A program made the translations under genes and the position numbers. From the NCBI GenBank assembly GCA_010909725.1, contig JAACMV010000010.1, positions 1,031,501 to 1,095,500 on the forward strand: 64,000 bases of DNA. Reading direction: 5' to 3'. The notes under the pieces were generated by a model. The model searched no databases and was not told the origin of the DNA. It saw nothing but the letters and a program-made list of their open reading frames with translations. Origin of the DNA: Picochlorum sp. 'celeri' (taxonomy: Eukaryota > Chlorophyta > Trebouxiophyceae). Of this stretch, positions 40,198-49,009 are shown one piece after another (position 1 is the first letter of the stretch; every line of letters starts with the position of its first letter).

Positions 40198-40929
40198 ATG
40201 GGCGATGTGAACAATGCGCCTGTACATTTTATCATACATACCAGATTTGACTTCAAAATGAATTGCATCGGCGTGAGCAAGGCAACTCGTGGTGTTTCCG
40301 CAGCAGCCCAGTGTTGCCCAAGAGCAACCAGCGGTGCACTCCCAAGATGCCACAATGCGACTAGATCGTTGGTGGCGAAATCATCATTCATGTCTCATGA
40401 TAGCACTAGAATGCTCCGGATGAGAAAGGTTGGTGGTCAGGCACGCCTCTCTGGCAGGACAACAGCAGTGTCTCCAAGAGCTGAAATCTCCTACATTATG
40501 ATCAAACCAGATGGAGTGCAGCGCGGACTTGTCGGGGAAATCATCTCTCGTTTTGAAAAGAAAGGATTCAAGCTTATTGGGCTGAAGATGATGCAGTGCA
40601 CAAAGGAGATTGCAGAGGAGCATTACAAGGACTTGAGCAGCAAGCCATTTTTCCCAGCCTTGGTCGAGTACATCTTGTCTGGGCCCGTGGTGTGCATGGT
40701 GTGGGAAGGTGATGGCGTGGTAAAATCTGCAAGAAAGTTGATTGGAGCAACAAACCCTCTGGAATCCGAGCCAGGAACCATTAGAGGTGACTTTGCCATT
40801 CAGGTGGGCAGGAACGTGGTGCACGGATCTGACAGTCCAGAGAATGGAGAGCGCGAAACCGCAATTTGGTTTGGAAACGAAGGGCTTGTGTCCTGGGAGA
40901 GCACGTTGACTCCTTGGTTGATCGAGTAA
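40198..40929 (+). CDS. NDPK2: Nucleoside diphosphate kinase, plastid-type
   Basis: A 243-residue frame. The catalytic domain (about 95-243) is complete: [51 protein letters not shown] and [15 protein letters not shown], where His is the phosphorylated residue. It ends at [12 protein letters not shown], as plant NDPK2 does. It transfers gamma phosphate between nucleotides. The 75-95 residue extension is Arg/Ser/Ala-rich and fits a plastid transit peptide. The Met at 40258 ([17 protein letters not shown]) is the more transit-peptide-like start; 40198 is the first ATG. Confidence 0.93.
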   Translation: MGDVNNAPVHFIIHTRFDFKMNCIGVSKATRGVSAAAQCCPRATSGALPRCHNATRSLVAKSSFMSHDSTRMLRMRKVGGQARLSGRTTAVSPRAEISYIMIKPDGVQRGLVGEIISRFEKKGFKLIGLKMMQCTKEIAEEHYKDLSSKPFFPALVEYILSGPVVCMVWEGDGVVKSARKLIGATNPLESEPGTIRGDFAIQVGRNVVHGSDSPENGERETAIWFGNEGLVSWESTLTPWLIE

Positions 40930-40959
40930 TTTTGAAATTTTGTAACAACAAGAGCCAAA

Positions 40960-42597
40960 TCACAAAGGCACCGTTAGAGAGAGTAAGATCCATGCCAAGC
41001 TCCATCTATAGAGCAATAGACATGCGGCTAATGATGATATAAATACAGAGAAGGCAGCCTTGGTAGCACGAATGTCTCCAGCACGATGTCGCCTGGTGGT
41101 GGTTTTATCCTTCTGTGGAGCAGCCCACAACTCTGCCCAGTGTGCACAAAACTTCCACAACACAACCATGACGACAATCATCATGCATAGATTGCGGAAA
41201 ACGCTCCACATTGTTCCAAACGAGTACAGTATTGTTTTTCCGTTCACAATGTACGAAACAGCCATGGCCTGTATTGCAAAATACAGGCCAAGAAGAGACA
41301 TGAGAATCAGGACAGCTGCTCCTACTGCCGAATCCCAGGAAATACTCTTGTTCTTCTCTGCCATTACACGTGCCACTGAACGGTAGCTTTTCAGACACTG
41401 TGCAATGAATAGGAGTCCAGGGCACACCATGTACACTCCAATATCAATCACAGAGACTGGACCTGCCAAAGCATAGAGCGCTGTGGAGTGATGCAACCTC
41501 TCCTGAAGATTATTCAATGCTCGTATCATGCCTTCACACGTTTGCAACACTGATTTCATTCCTTCTATTTCTGATGAGAATTTTTTCGACGCTGCTTTTC
41601 TGGAGGATGTAAATTCCACAGTCAGGGCATCAATGCTTCTCTCGAGCAACAGAGCATGGCCTCCATCAGACAGCCCGAACGCATGTTTCCCCACAAATCG
41701 AGCCAAAGATACAACCGAAGAATAATATCGCGACAATTCAGTCTCTTTGCCACGCGAACCCTTTTTCTCGGACCACACTGCCAGTTTTGGAGCAAAAAGT
41801 TCAATGCTCCTTCGTGCCACTAAAAACATGTCAAAATTGGGTACTTGTCCATTCCATCCGTGCATTTTAATCGAAGAAGAATCCATCCAATCCACAGAAC
41901 CATCCTGTATATCAACAATAATTGATTGTTGTATCTGTCCTACCCTCCTATCCTGAGGCATGATGGACAACAGGTCATCCATTGCCAGGTGGATACCTGC
42001 ATACTTTGAAACATCCACATATGCAACAATCACATTCTTCGCCAGCCATTCCTGATCTTGGAGATACCAAGAAAGTCCATGACCGACAGACATGGCCAGA
42101 CTCGCCGCACTGGCCCCATCATCCGTACTGCACCCCATTGGGAACACGAGCAGAATGCTCTCCGTCCCATCAGACCGAGTCCCTTCCACGACATCATACA
42201 CATATGCCGTGCTATTATATCTACCATCACGATTCCATGCCAAACGATGCTGCCGATTCCTCGCATCGCTCTTCCAATGCATGCCATCCCACAACACCCT
42301 CGCCTCATGCCCCACATCCACCACCATTCCTTTGTTCCGCCCCTGAGACAGCCTTGATGCCAACCGAGCCCGCAATGCAACAACCTCTGATCCTCTTGTC
42401 ACTCCACACTGAGGATATGCCACCCCTAGCTGCAACGCCTTCTCATCAATACGGCCAGGATGAGCAGCAAAAGGCATGCTCATCAGTCCAGGTACAGAGC
42501 CACCCATGTACAACAATCCAATCACCAACAGCATATTCCTCTGCACCCAACCCCATATCCGATGCAATTTCTCACTCTTCGTGGCCATTCTAAACAT
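40960..42597 (-). CDS. GPAA1: GAA1/GPAA1, GPI transamidase subunit
   Basis: A 545-residue ER membrane protein of the complex that attaches GPI anchors. One transmembrane segment sits near the amino end (NMLLVIGLLYMGG). A large lumenal domain of peptidase-like fold follows (GTRSDGTESILLVFPM, ASLAMSVGHGLSWYL, NVIVAYVDVSKYAGIHLAMD, ILVDIQDGSVDW-like sequence). The carboxy part has about six hydrophobic helices (VSVIDIGVYMVCPGLLFIAQ, AVGAAVLILMSLLGLYFAI, LCMMIVVMVVLWKF, FSVFISSLAACLLLYRW). Two candidate starts are 42597 (MFRMATKSE) and 42588. Intronless. The 30-base gap to the convergent NDPK is tight. Confidence 0.9.
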   Translation of the reverse strand: MFRMATKSEKLHRIWGWVQRNMLLVIGLLYMGGSVPGLMSMPFAAHPGRIDEKALQLGVAYPQCGVTRGSEVVALRARLASRLSQGRNKGMVVDVGHEARVLWDGMHWKSDARNRQHRLAWNRDGRYNSTAYVYDVVEGTRSDGTESILLVFPMGCSTDDGASAASLAMSVGHGLSWYLQDQEWLAKNVIVAYVDVSKYAGIHLAMDDLLSIMPQDRRVGQIQQSIIVDIQDGSVDWMDSSSIKMHGWNGQVPNFDMFLVARRSIELFAPKLAVWSEKKGSRGKETELSRYYSSVVSLARFVGKHAFGLSDGGHALLLERSIDALTVEFTSSRKAASKKFSSEIEGMKSVLQTCEGMIRALNNLQERLHHSTALYALAGPVSVIDIGVYMVCPGLLFIAQCLKSYRSVARVMAEKNKSISWDSAVGAAVLILMSLLGLYFAIQAMAVSYIVNGKTILYSFGTMWSVFRNLCMMIVVMVVLWKFCAHWAELWAAPQKDKTTTRRHRAGDIRATKAAFSVFISSLAACLLLYRWSLAWILLSLTVPL

Positions 42598-42673
42598 ACA
42601 AATGACTCATGTAACTCTTTGACGCATGTGTACCTAATTTTTTCAAAGAGTCAGAATGTCAGTCGCGACCATC

Positions 42674-42898
42674 TCAAGCCATATCGCGCATGGATCTACC
42701 ACTCTGCTGCTCCCTTGTAAATCTCACTTTTAATACATACAGCATGCGCTGAGAGACCATGATCAACATGTGCAATGTGGCAGGTGAGATACCATCATCG
42801 GTCCTTTCAAAGGCCGTCTCCAACCGATGGCCTTGTTCACGTTGCATCTTCTGACCTTTTTTCGTCAACACGTGAATCGACAGTAGCCACAAAAGCAT
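42674..42898 (-). CDS. Small ORF of uncertain reality (74 residues)
   Basis: An ATG-started frame between GAA1 and DPH3. It has a short hydrophobic start (MLLWLLSIHVL) and a basic helical body (ATLHMLIMVSQRMLYVLKVR). No family is recognised. It would be divergent from DPH3 with only 45 bases between start codons. The internal Met of MQREQGHRLETAFER is an alternative start. It may be a microprotein, or the GAA1 upstream region. Confidence 0.28.
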   Translation of the reverse strand: MLLWLLSIHVLTKKGQKMQREQGHRLETAFERTDDGISPATLHMLIMVSQRMLYVLKVRFTREQQSGRSMRDMA

Positions 42899-42943
42899 TC
42901 ATAATATTTATTATTTTAAATAAAACAGATACATGACAGCAGG

Positions 42944-43228
42944 ATGACGTTGCACGATGAGGTATGTGTGCCATGCATGATTGAACCAACAAACCACACA
43001 ACGACCTCGTTGTAAACACAATGGGTATATATACAGGTTGATATTGAGGATATGGACTGGAATGAAGAGTTGCAGGCCTTCACCTACCAGTGTCCGTGCG
43101 GTGACCTCTTTCAAATCACACCGGCTGAGTTGGCAGCTGGGGAGGATATCGCCAAGTGCCCATCATGTTCTTTATTTGTTGCAGTTGTATACGATCCTGA
43201 GGATTTTAAACAGAATTTCGCTTTCTAG
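42944..43228 (+). CDS. DPH3: DPH3, diphthamide biosynthesis CSL zinc-finger protein
   Basis: Two exons, 42944-42961 and 43037-43228 (69 residues); the intron is 75 bp (gtatgt...atacag). It is too short for most ORF callers. The first exon encodes MTLHDE and joins in frame to VDIEDMDWNEELQAFTYQ. The CSL zinc finger has CPCGDLF and CPSCSLF pairs with the family's QITPAEL between them. It ends VYDPEDFKQNFAF. DPH3 donates electrons to the DPH1-DPH2 complex for diphthamide on elongation factor 2 and also supports Elongator-dependent tRNA modification. Full family length. Confidence 0.95.
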
Positions 43229-43279
43229 TAATACCACTCTTTTCATATGAATGAATATGCTTCGTGTAACATTTTGACA

Positions 43280-43879
43280 TCAATCATTTCCCAGCAGCAT
43301 CTCCATGGCCTTGACCTCATTCCCACCACACCTGGACAGGGCATCCATCACGACGCGCTTATCGAAACCCATATCCGTCAGCCTCTGTACTTTTGACACA
43401 TTGGATACCACCTGATCCCTATGCGCATACTCTACCGTCCACTCCTTTGCTGTCCTATCGAATGCTGCTTTATCACTCAGATACTGCTTGGCCACCACAG
43501 CATCCTGTGGGTTGTTGGGCTCAGGCGTACTCAACAACGCCTGAAGACTCAGCAGAGCCGTCTTGATCGTCAGAGCAGGAGTCCACTGATCCTTTAGGAT
43601 ATCCAAGCAAATAGCCCCACTCGCACTGCTAATATTAGGATGCCATACCTTGGTAATGAACTTCATCTTGGGTGGCACAAACGGATACTGATCGTCCAAT
43701 TCTATATCAACGTAGAACAAACCACCCTCATACGGCGTATCTGTAGGCCCCTCTAGACTCCCAATCATGTATTTAATGGACGAATCGCTCTTCAGCTCCA
43801 CTGCCACCCCAGACACGCCCTTGTCCTTTTGTATATTCGAAATCTCCTTTTGCACTCTACCCTGATCCGCTGGCCTCAT
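43280..43879 (-). CDS. UBC27: Ubiquitin-conjugating enzyme UBC27 (E2-25K type) with UBA domain
   Basis: A 199-residue E2. The UBC fold (GPTDTPYEGGLFYVDIELDD, YPFVPPKMKFITKVWHPNIS) contains the active-site Cys in GAICLDILKDQWTPALTIKT. The carboxy 40 residues (VQRLTDMGFDKRVVMDALSR, GGNEVKAMEMLLGND) form a UBA domain. This two-part layout is that of yeast UBC1, human UBE2K and plant UBC27, E2s that extend K48 chains. The frame opens upstream, but ATG 43877-43879 (MRPADQGRVQKEI) matches the family start. Convergent with DPH3, 51 bases apart. Confidence 0.95.
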   Translation of the reverse strand: MRPADQGRVQKEISNIQKDKGVSGVAVELKSDSSIKYMIGSLEGPTDTPYEGGLFYVDIELDDQYPFVPPKMKFITKVWHPNISSASGAICLDILKDQWTPALTIKTALLSLQALLSTPEPNNPQDAVVAKQYLSDKAAFDRTAKEWTVEYAHRDQVVSNVSKVQRLTDMGFDKRVVMDALSRCGGNEVKAMEMLLGND

Positions 43880-44216
43880 GGTGATACCGCAGTAGTAAAA
43901 ATAGAATACAATGCAATGCCTTTCGTGGCTCACCAGGCCAAGAAGGCTGTTTTTCTTCCGTGTCTTGTTCTCTTCGAGAACGAATAAAACAAAGGGAGAG
44001 TGTGCTTGTCAGATTGAAACCCCCTTGAATCGCTCTTCACGTATACATGACGCGTGGCATTTCAATTCAATTCAACAGTAATTCTTGCAAGCAATGATAT
44101 TATTGTTGGGTCGTCCTTTTTTCCGTAAATAGACAATTTAAGTCTCTTCTCGTACTTGAAGTCGTGTCGACTTCAAGCCATCCATCATACTCTGAAAACA
44201 TTTTGATTGAGACATC
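43880..44216. promoter_or_regulatory. Divergent promoter region of UBC27 and Psb27
   Basis: About 340 bases between divergent start codons, with an ttcaattcaattcaa direct repeat near 44065. No gene is seen. Confidence 0.35.
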
Positions 44217-44963
44217 ATGATGCCCACCACCGTCTCACAGCGACCAAGCGTCGCCCAGACGGGCATCTCTTCCTCCACAACCACACGACATGTCTGTAGA
44301 AATTTGTGTGGCCATGGGAGACCGAATACCACGATTGCCCTTTCTATAGGACACGATAGAGATGGATTGAAATTCAGCGACGGCACATTGGGATCAAAGC
44401 TCGCAAAAGCTTCCATCACAGCAGCGGCCTTTCTGGCCATACAGTTCTCAACCACAGGTGCAGAGGCCTTGGCCAGATGGGATGGCTCATCAGCAGCCAT
44501 CGGATCCTGTCCCCTTGGAGAGGCAGGAGAGGAATGTAGGAGAGGAGAATTGGCCCAGGATGCCATGCTCAACTACTCTCAGGTCAGCGGAAAGGATGCC
44601 AACTCTACAAAGGTGAGTGGCAAAGCCACTGGCGTGCCTGTGTCAGACATGTCAACGTCCGCCTACGCCAAAGACACCAAAGCATTGGCCTCGGCGATCG
44701 AGTCGTATGTATCTCTCGACCCATACGATGAGCAGCGCGTGGAATTGGTTAAAATGCTCAAGAAGGAAGGCCTGGAGTGGGTTTCCAAGTATGCCAGGGG
44801 TGGATCTGCTAGAAAAGTGTCCGCCAGAACGTTCTACATTGCAATTGATGCCATCCAGGGACACGTAGCATCCAATGGGTATGCTCCATTCCCACGATCA
44901 AAAGCCACCAAAGTGTTGGCCGATGTCAACAAGGCCATGGCCTTGCTCGAGTCTGGAAAATAG
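44217..44963 (+). CDS. PSB27: Psb27-like photosystem II assembly protein, thylakoid lumen
   Basis: A 248-residue intronless protein. The carboxy domain (about 145-248) has the Psb27 four-helix pattern: AYAKDTKALASAIESYVSLD, LVKMLKKEGLEWVSKYAR and VLADVNKAMALLESGK. The amino end is bipartite: a Ser/Thr/Arg-rich plastid part, then KASITAAAFLAIQFSTTGAEALA, a thylakoid signal ending in an A-x-A site. A segment of about 60 residues rich in Ser/Gly/Cys between signal and helices is longer than usual. Psb27 binds CP43 on the lumenal side during assembly and repair of photosystem II. It is the left neighbour of the Fanzor locus. Confidence 0.82.
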   Translation: MMPTTVSQRPSVAQTGISSSTTTRHVCRNLCGHGRPNTTIALSIGHDRDGLKFSDGTLGSKLAKASITAAAFLAIQFSTTGAEALARWDGSSAAIGSCPLGEAGEECRRGELAQDAMLNYSQVSGKDANSTKVSGKATGVPVSDMSTSAYAKDTKALASAIESYVSLDPYDEQRVELVKMLKKEGLEWVSKYARGGSARKVSARTFYIAIDAIQGHVASNGYAPFPRSKATKVLADVNKAMALLESGK

Positions 44964-45285
44964 ATGACAGACATGGGTTGGATCCAACCCGAATACTTGC
45001 ATTCATCAGGTATGACTTGAATCGGGACACAGCATGTATGCAACAACGAGGAGGGAAAACGACGGAATTGGGAGTAACTAGTCTGTCCCTGACAAGGGTG
45101 TGACTGAGGCATTAAAGAGAGACTAAAGTCAGATTTGCCCGAAGTATGATTTGAAGATATTCATCATATATAATTATATATAATAATTGATTGTTAAACA
45201 TCATACAACATCAGATGGGCCTGGACTCCGCAGGCAAATATGTCCTCAAGCCGTCAGATTTGGGATTTCGCGCAACCCATCACTC

Positions 45286-45301
45286 TCCCGTCCGGACGGG
45301 A
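45286..45301. repeat. 16-bp perfect palindrome
   Basis: tcccgtccggacggga equals its own reverse complement. It lies 25 bases before the 32-bp palindrome upstream of the Fanzor gene. Confidence 0.85.
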
Positions 45302-45325
45302 TCGATCCGCCTAGTGCATACGAGG

Positions 45326-45357
45326 CCATGCATGGCCATGGCCATGGCCATGCATGG
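45326..45357. repeat. 32-bp perfect palindrome of CATG/GGCC units
   Basis: Built from ccatgcatgg at each end and two ggccat repeats inside; the full 32 bases equal their reverse complement. It lies about 780 bases upstream of the Fanzor frame. Confidence 0.9.
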
Positions 45358-45700
45358 AGTTGATATGCTGTGACAATTCCTGTCAGACTCGATTTTTTTT
45401 TTTTTGTGAGAATTATCTCGTCCCAAACTGACGTTTGTCAACGGCATCTCGCGAAGAAACATAGCTTCGCTGTGGTAGGCTACTACAGTACCGATAGTAT
45501 AGACTCGGACGACGACTGGCGTGGTCGTGCCTTTCCGACCCTTGTTCTCGTCGTCTCGTATTATCAAAGTAGTGGTAATTTCTATAGTAGAGTTTATCTT
45601 GAAATTATAATTCCATAAAAGGACCGCCGGTGCTGCTGCTGCTGGGCGTGCGGTTGGTTGTTGAGTGGAAACACCAGTTGTTGTTGTTGTTAGTTTTTTG

Positions 45701-45738
45701 CACGGGCGTTGACCCAGCAGCTGCGATCAACGCCCGTG
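45701..45738. repeat. Hairpin with 12-bp perfect G+C-rich stem
   Basis: The arm cacgggcgttga (45701-45712) pairs with tcaacgcccgtg (45727-45738) across a 14-base loop that itself contains cagcagctg. It could be an RNA stem-loop or a protein-binding site of the element that carries Fanzor. Confidence 0.85.
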
Positions 45739-45933
45739 GAGGCCGCGCACTGATCAGCCGAGCCTGTTCGGACGGTTACAGAGACAACTATTGCACACAC
45801 AAGGTACGAATCCCATACAGACACGAAGGACCACGTTTGATAGCAGGGGAGTTACGATCAGTTTCCTTGTGTAGGTGACAAAAGGACCGTGGCGCGTGTG
45901 TGAGGAGGAAGAGATAAAGATACGGTAGTGCCA

Positions 45934-46116
45934 ATGGAAAAAGGATTCGTTAATCAAGGTCCTACCGTCGCAACATCGACGCCTGGAGGGGAGGCTCCCC
46001 ACATGGTGTGTGATGACCCAACAGGGTCCAGACCTACAGGAGACCACAGGAAAGAGGCAAAATTCAGGACTGAAAAGTTAGGTCTCTATAGAAAAAACAC
46101 GGGGAAAACAGAGTAA
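45934..46116 (+). other. Probable Fanzor amino-terminal segment in a shifted frame
   Basis: An ATG frame of about 60 residues (starts MEKGFVNQGPTVATSTPGG, ends with the basic KEAKFRTEKLGLYRKN). It overlaps the open upstream part of the Fanzor frame, which reaches back to 46082 without an ATG. A one-base change of frame within the ggggaaaac run (46101-46109) would run the two together. Either a sequence error, an allele-specific break, a small unseen intron or true decay could explain it. Low complexity plus a basic end is a common Fanzor amino-terminal style. Confidence 0.5.
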
Positions 46117-46129
46117 ATACGCGCAAGAA

Positions 46130-49009
46130 GTGAGGAAGGTGATAAAACCTGGATCTCTGGGCGGGTATCAAGACCACAACCGAACGAACAAGGGACAGTG
46201 GAAGGGTATTGCTCGCACATCCAGAATCAAAGAGCTTCTGTATGACACGGCCACGATGGTGGGCCACATATCCGTCGAAGCCACCCAAGCTGCTCACTAC
46301 CACGTGTACCGATGCCTCGAGGAAGGTATTGATCTGGGGAAGATGGATTACAACAATTTTTGGAACTACATCTTTGATGCCATCAAAGACCTCAGATATG
46401 GGGACGGCCTCAAACAGGACATCAGGACACCCCTGTACGACTCGCTCCGACAGTATGCAGAAGAGGCTCCACTACCTCAGGCAGGAGAGTCTCTGAGATG
46501 GGACGTTGACGGTCACACGGCCTGGCGTCGGCGTTGCCTCCTCGCTGCGGCGGATGCAAAGGCTCAGAATTTGCACATTATTCTACACCACAATGCGTAT
46601 CACAATCTTTGCAAGATTGTCAAGGTTCGGCTTGCACACACCTTTGGGGCACGATACGCGGATGACTTTCGTTCTTTGGTGTCTGCCGTTGCCGTTGCTG
46701 TGTGGGAGGACGTGGATTTCCGTAATGTGAAGGAAGGGTACGACAGATTGAAGAATCTAACCGAGGAAGAGGTCCAAGACATCCAGGAGACGATCGTCAC
46801 CCCTATTCGGGAGAAATTCCCGGATCAGGAAGGCCGAAAGGAAAATGCCAAGATGATGGAATTCGTGCACTTTGTTGCGGGCGAGGTGATGGAATACAAC
46901 CGCCACCGTTCTGAGCAGTCCGGCCCCGGGAGCCCACCACAGGACATCGAGTTAGTGAATATGTGTGTGGGAGAAAAACTGGCGGTGGCTATCGAGCGAG
47001 ATTTGAGGAAAGGATCGCTCACCAAGAAGGCGTTTGTCCACCACGTGAAGCATGCGCTGGACATATTCCGACAGTGTTCTGGTCCAGACGTGTTCACCAC
47101 CCGCACAGACCAGGGACTCCGGGATGGGGACAACGGACCACGTGTCGTGGACCGAAACGACAGGTATCGGGGGCAAATTTTGTGTCTTCTGTCGGAGAGG
47201 ATTCTGTACCAGAGTCAGAAGGGTGGTGCCGAATTCCTGAGCCAAGACCAAGTGGGTTGGATCGATGGCATCTCGTCTGAACTGCGCCTCCCTTCGTCCT
47301 TGGCCGACTACGACATGACCAAGAATGATTTTGCCGACTATATGGAGAGGGTCATTCTGCCCAAGCTCCGCTCGTCGTTCTTGTTCGTTGCTCCGAGGAG
47401 AAGCAACGATGCAGAGGCCCCATGGGGAAAGCGAATCCAAGTGCCGTCCGTCCTCCCCCTGGCAAAGAAGAGGGCCTGTCATATCAGCATTCCGACTGCG
47501 GCTATCACCGGTCTCGCAGAGGGCCTGGCACAGGAGAGTAGTGACATTGCTAAAGCGATACACGGCCCCCGGGAGACACTGCGCGAGGCACGGCAAAGGG
47601 TGACATCAATCGAGTCGAGAATCGTGGACATGGACAAAGAAAACTGGTTGACCGACGAGCAACAGAAGGTTAAACAGGAACTTGAAGATAATAAGAAAAA
47701 AAGCAAGCTCGAATTTGAGCAGACCCCGACAGGAAAGCGGCACCGGTACAAGAAGTCTGACGAGGAAAAGAAGCTGTGCAAGGAATTGACAGACAGGAAG
47801 ACCGCGATATTGAATGGCAGCCAAGAGTACGTGGATGCTCGAGAAGAAGTGGAAAAGGCTGCGTTGCGGTATCAAGAGTGCTGTTGGACGGCCCTGTTCA
47901 ATATCAAAGTCAGAAGGTGCCAAAACGGACACCAGTGGCTGTTTGGAGGGCAGCTGTCCACGGACGGTGTCGACGTGTCGATGCAGTATTATCGTCTGAA
48001 GACGGACGACGAAATTCGTGCCGACGAGGAGGAAAAGGAAAGGATAAAGGCCAGGGCGGCGGAGAAGGCGACGGGGTCTTCGACAGGAAAGCCGAGGAAG
48101 CGAAAACGAACGAGTAGGGCGGGGCCAGGCACCCCGCAGTCCTCGAATGTCTCCAGTCGAGGGAACCTGGACAGAGCAAAAGACCTGCTGGCCGCATCGC
48201 CCGACAACGCATGGGTCTTCGATCCAGGGCCCGATGGCCACGTGGGCATCAAGATGGAGCAGGGCAAGATGAGGGAGCTCTGCCAGGAGAACAAGCGACA
48301 CGGGGACTACGACCCGTTCGAGACGATGAGTCTGACCAACCACGAGATGCAATCGCGTGCGGGCATCCTCAAACGAAAGGCGCTGGAACGGGCGTGGTCG
48401 CAGGCCAGGCCAGGCATCGGGGCATGGAAACAGGAGGCACCCACCAGAAAGGTCGGAACAGCAAGGGATATGCTGGCATTCTGCAGAACGACCAATAGCC
48501 ACCTGAACACGGTGTATGGATTTTATTCCCAGAACTGTTTCCGGAGGCAAAGGTTCTCTGTGTACACGAGGACGCAACGAATGCTGGACTCCATGGTTGA
48601 ACGGATCTGCGGGACGAAGGACAGGGAGGCTCAGAGCAAGACCGTGGTTGTGTTTGGGGACGCCTCGATCAACTCGGGGAAACACGGAAAACAGAGGATC
48701 TGCTTTCGGGCCCTCAAGGACCTGCTGCGGCAGAGGTGCTGTTTCATCGAGATTGGCGAGTTCCGAAGTAGCCAATACTGCTGTGCCTGCCATGCCAAAT
48801 TGGAGGACCCCCCCGCGGTGGGGCTTCACAAGCGCTGGAAAGTACGCCGTTGTATGAACAATGGATGTGAGCGTGCTTTCTGGCAACGAGACGTGAATGC
48901 AGCCATCAATCTCGCCAAGTTTTTCCTGTGGGAAATCAACGGCGAGGAGAAACCAACAGTCTTCCAAAGGCCTCGGACACGAGCAGAGGAGGACATCCCC
49001 GACGTGTGA
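46130..49009 (+). CDS. Fanzor, eukaryotic TnpB-like RNA-guided DNA nuclease
   Basis: A frame of 959 codons (numbered from GTG 46130) with no intron. The carboxy end is a TnpB/Fanzor RuvC nuclease. RuvC-I is FDPGPDG with Asp698. VVVFGDASINSGKHG (Asp844) is the RuvC-II strand. EIGEFRSSQYC supplies Glu877, the shifted catalytic Glu described for Fanzors. CCACH (Cys884, 885, 887) with CMNNGC (Cys908, 913) is the zinc finger, and RDVNAAINLAKF gives Asp921 of RuvC-III. All are intact. The amino 450 residues should form REC/WED-like parts; a Lys-rich, probably coiled segment follows (about 500-600), then basic GKPRKRKRTSRAG, a possible nuclear signal. The first ATG in frame is 46256, yet conserved-looking sequence precedes it. 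The carboxy half looks richer in G+C than its neighbours. Confidence 0.9.
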   Translation: MRKVIKPGSLGGYQDHNRTNKGQWKGIARTSRIKELLYDTATMVGHISVEATQAAHYHVYRCLEEGIDLGKMDYNNFWNYIFDAIKDLRYGDGLKQDIRTPLYDSLRQYAEEAPLPQAGESLRWDVDGHTAWRRRCLLAAADAKAQNLHIILHHNAYHNLCKIVKVRLAHTFGARYADDFRSLVSAVAVAVWEDVDFRNVKEGYDRLKNLTEEEVQDIQETIVTPIREKFPDQEGRKENAKMMEFVHFVAGEVMEYNRHRSEQSGPGSPPQDIELVNMCVGEKLAVAIERDLRKGSLTKKAFVHHVKHALDIFRQCSGPDVFTTRTDQGLRDGDNGPRVVDRNDRYRGQILCLLSERILYQSQKGGAEFLSQDQVGWIDGISSELRLPSSLADYDMTKNDFADYMERVILPKLRSSFLFVAPRRSNDAEAPWGKRIQVPSVLPLAKKRACHISIPTAAITGLAEGLAQESSDIAKAIHGPRETLREARQRVTSIESRIVDMDKENWLTDEQQKVKQELEDNKKKSKLEFEQTPTGKRHRYKKSDEEKKLCKELTDRKTAILNGSQEYVDAREEVEKAALRYQECCWTALFNIKVRRCQNGHQWLFGGQLSTDGVDVSMQYYRLKTDDEIRADEEEKERIKARAAEKATGSSTGKPRKRKRTSRAGPGTPQSSNVSSRGNLDRAKDLLAASPDNAWVFDPGPDGHVGIKMEQGKMRELCQENKRHGDYDPFETMSLTNHEMQSRAGILKRKALERAWSQARPGIGAWKQEAPTRKVGTARDMLAFCRTTNSHLNTVYGFYSQNCFRRQRFSVYTRTQRMLDSMVERICGTKDREAQSKTVVVFGDASINSGKHGKQRICFRALKDLLRQRCCFIEIGEFRSSQYCCACHAKLEDPPAVGLHKRWKVRRCMNNGCERAFWQRDVNAAINLAKFFLWEINGEEKPTVFQRPRTRAEEDIPDV

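Larger units (their letters stand above)
44964..46081. other. Long intergenic flank upstream of Fanzor, palindrome-rich
   Basis: Over 1.1 kb. It holds AT-rich inverted sequence (tatataattatata, about 45167-45180), three strong palindromes or hairpins listed separately, a T11 run near 45393, trinucleotide runs (gctgctgctg, gttgttgttg near 45630-45690) and, from 45934, an ATG frame that probably belongs to the Fanzor amino end. No other gene is seen. It is the most repeat-dense non-coding stretch in the window. Confidence 0.5.

Noticed and set aside
45326..45357. Reading the CATG/GGCC palindrome as a CRISPR-like repeat
   Set aside because: It is a single palindrome with internal hexamer repetition, not a set of repeats separated by unique spacers, and the genome is eukaryotic.
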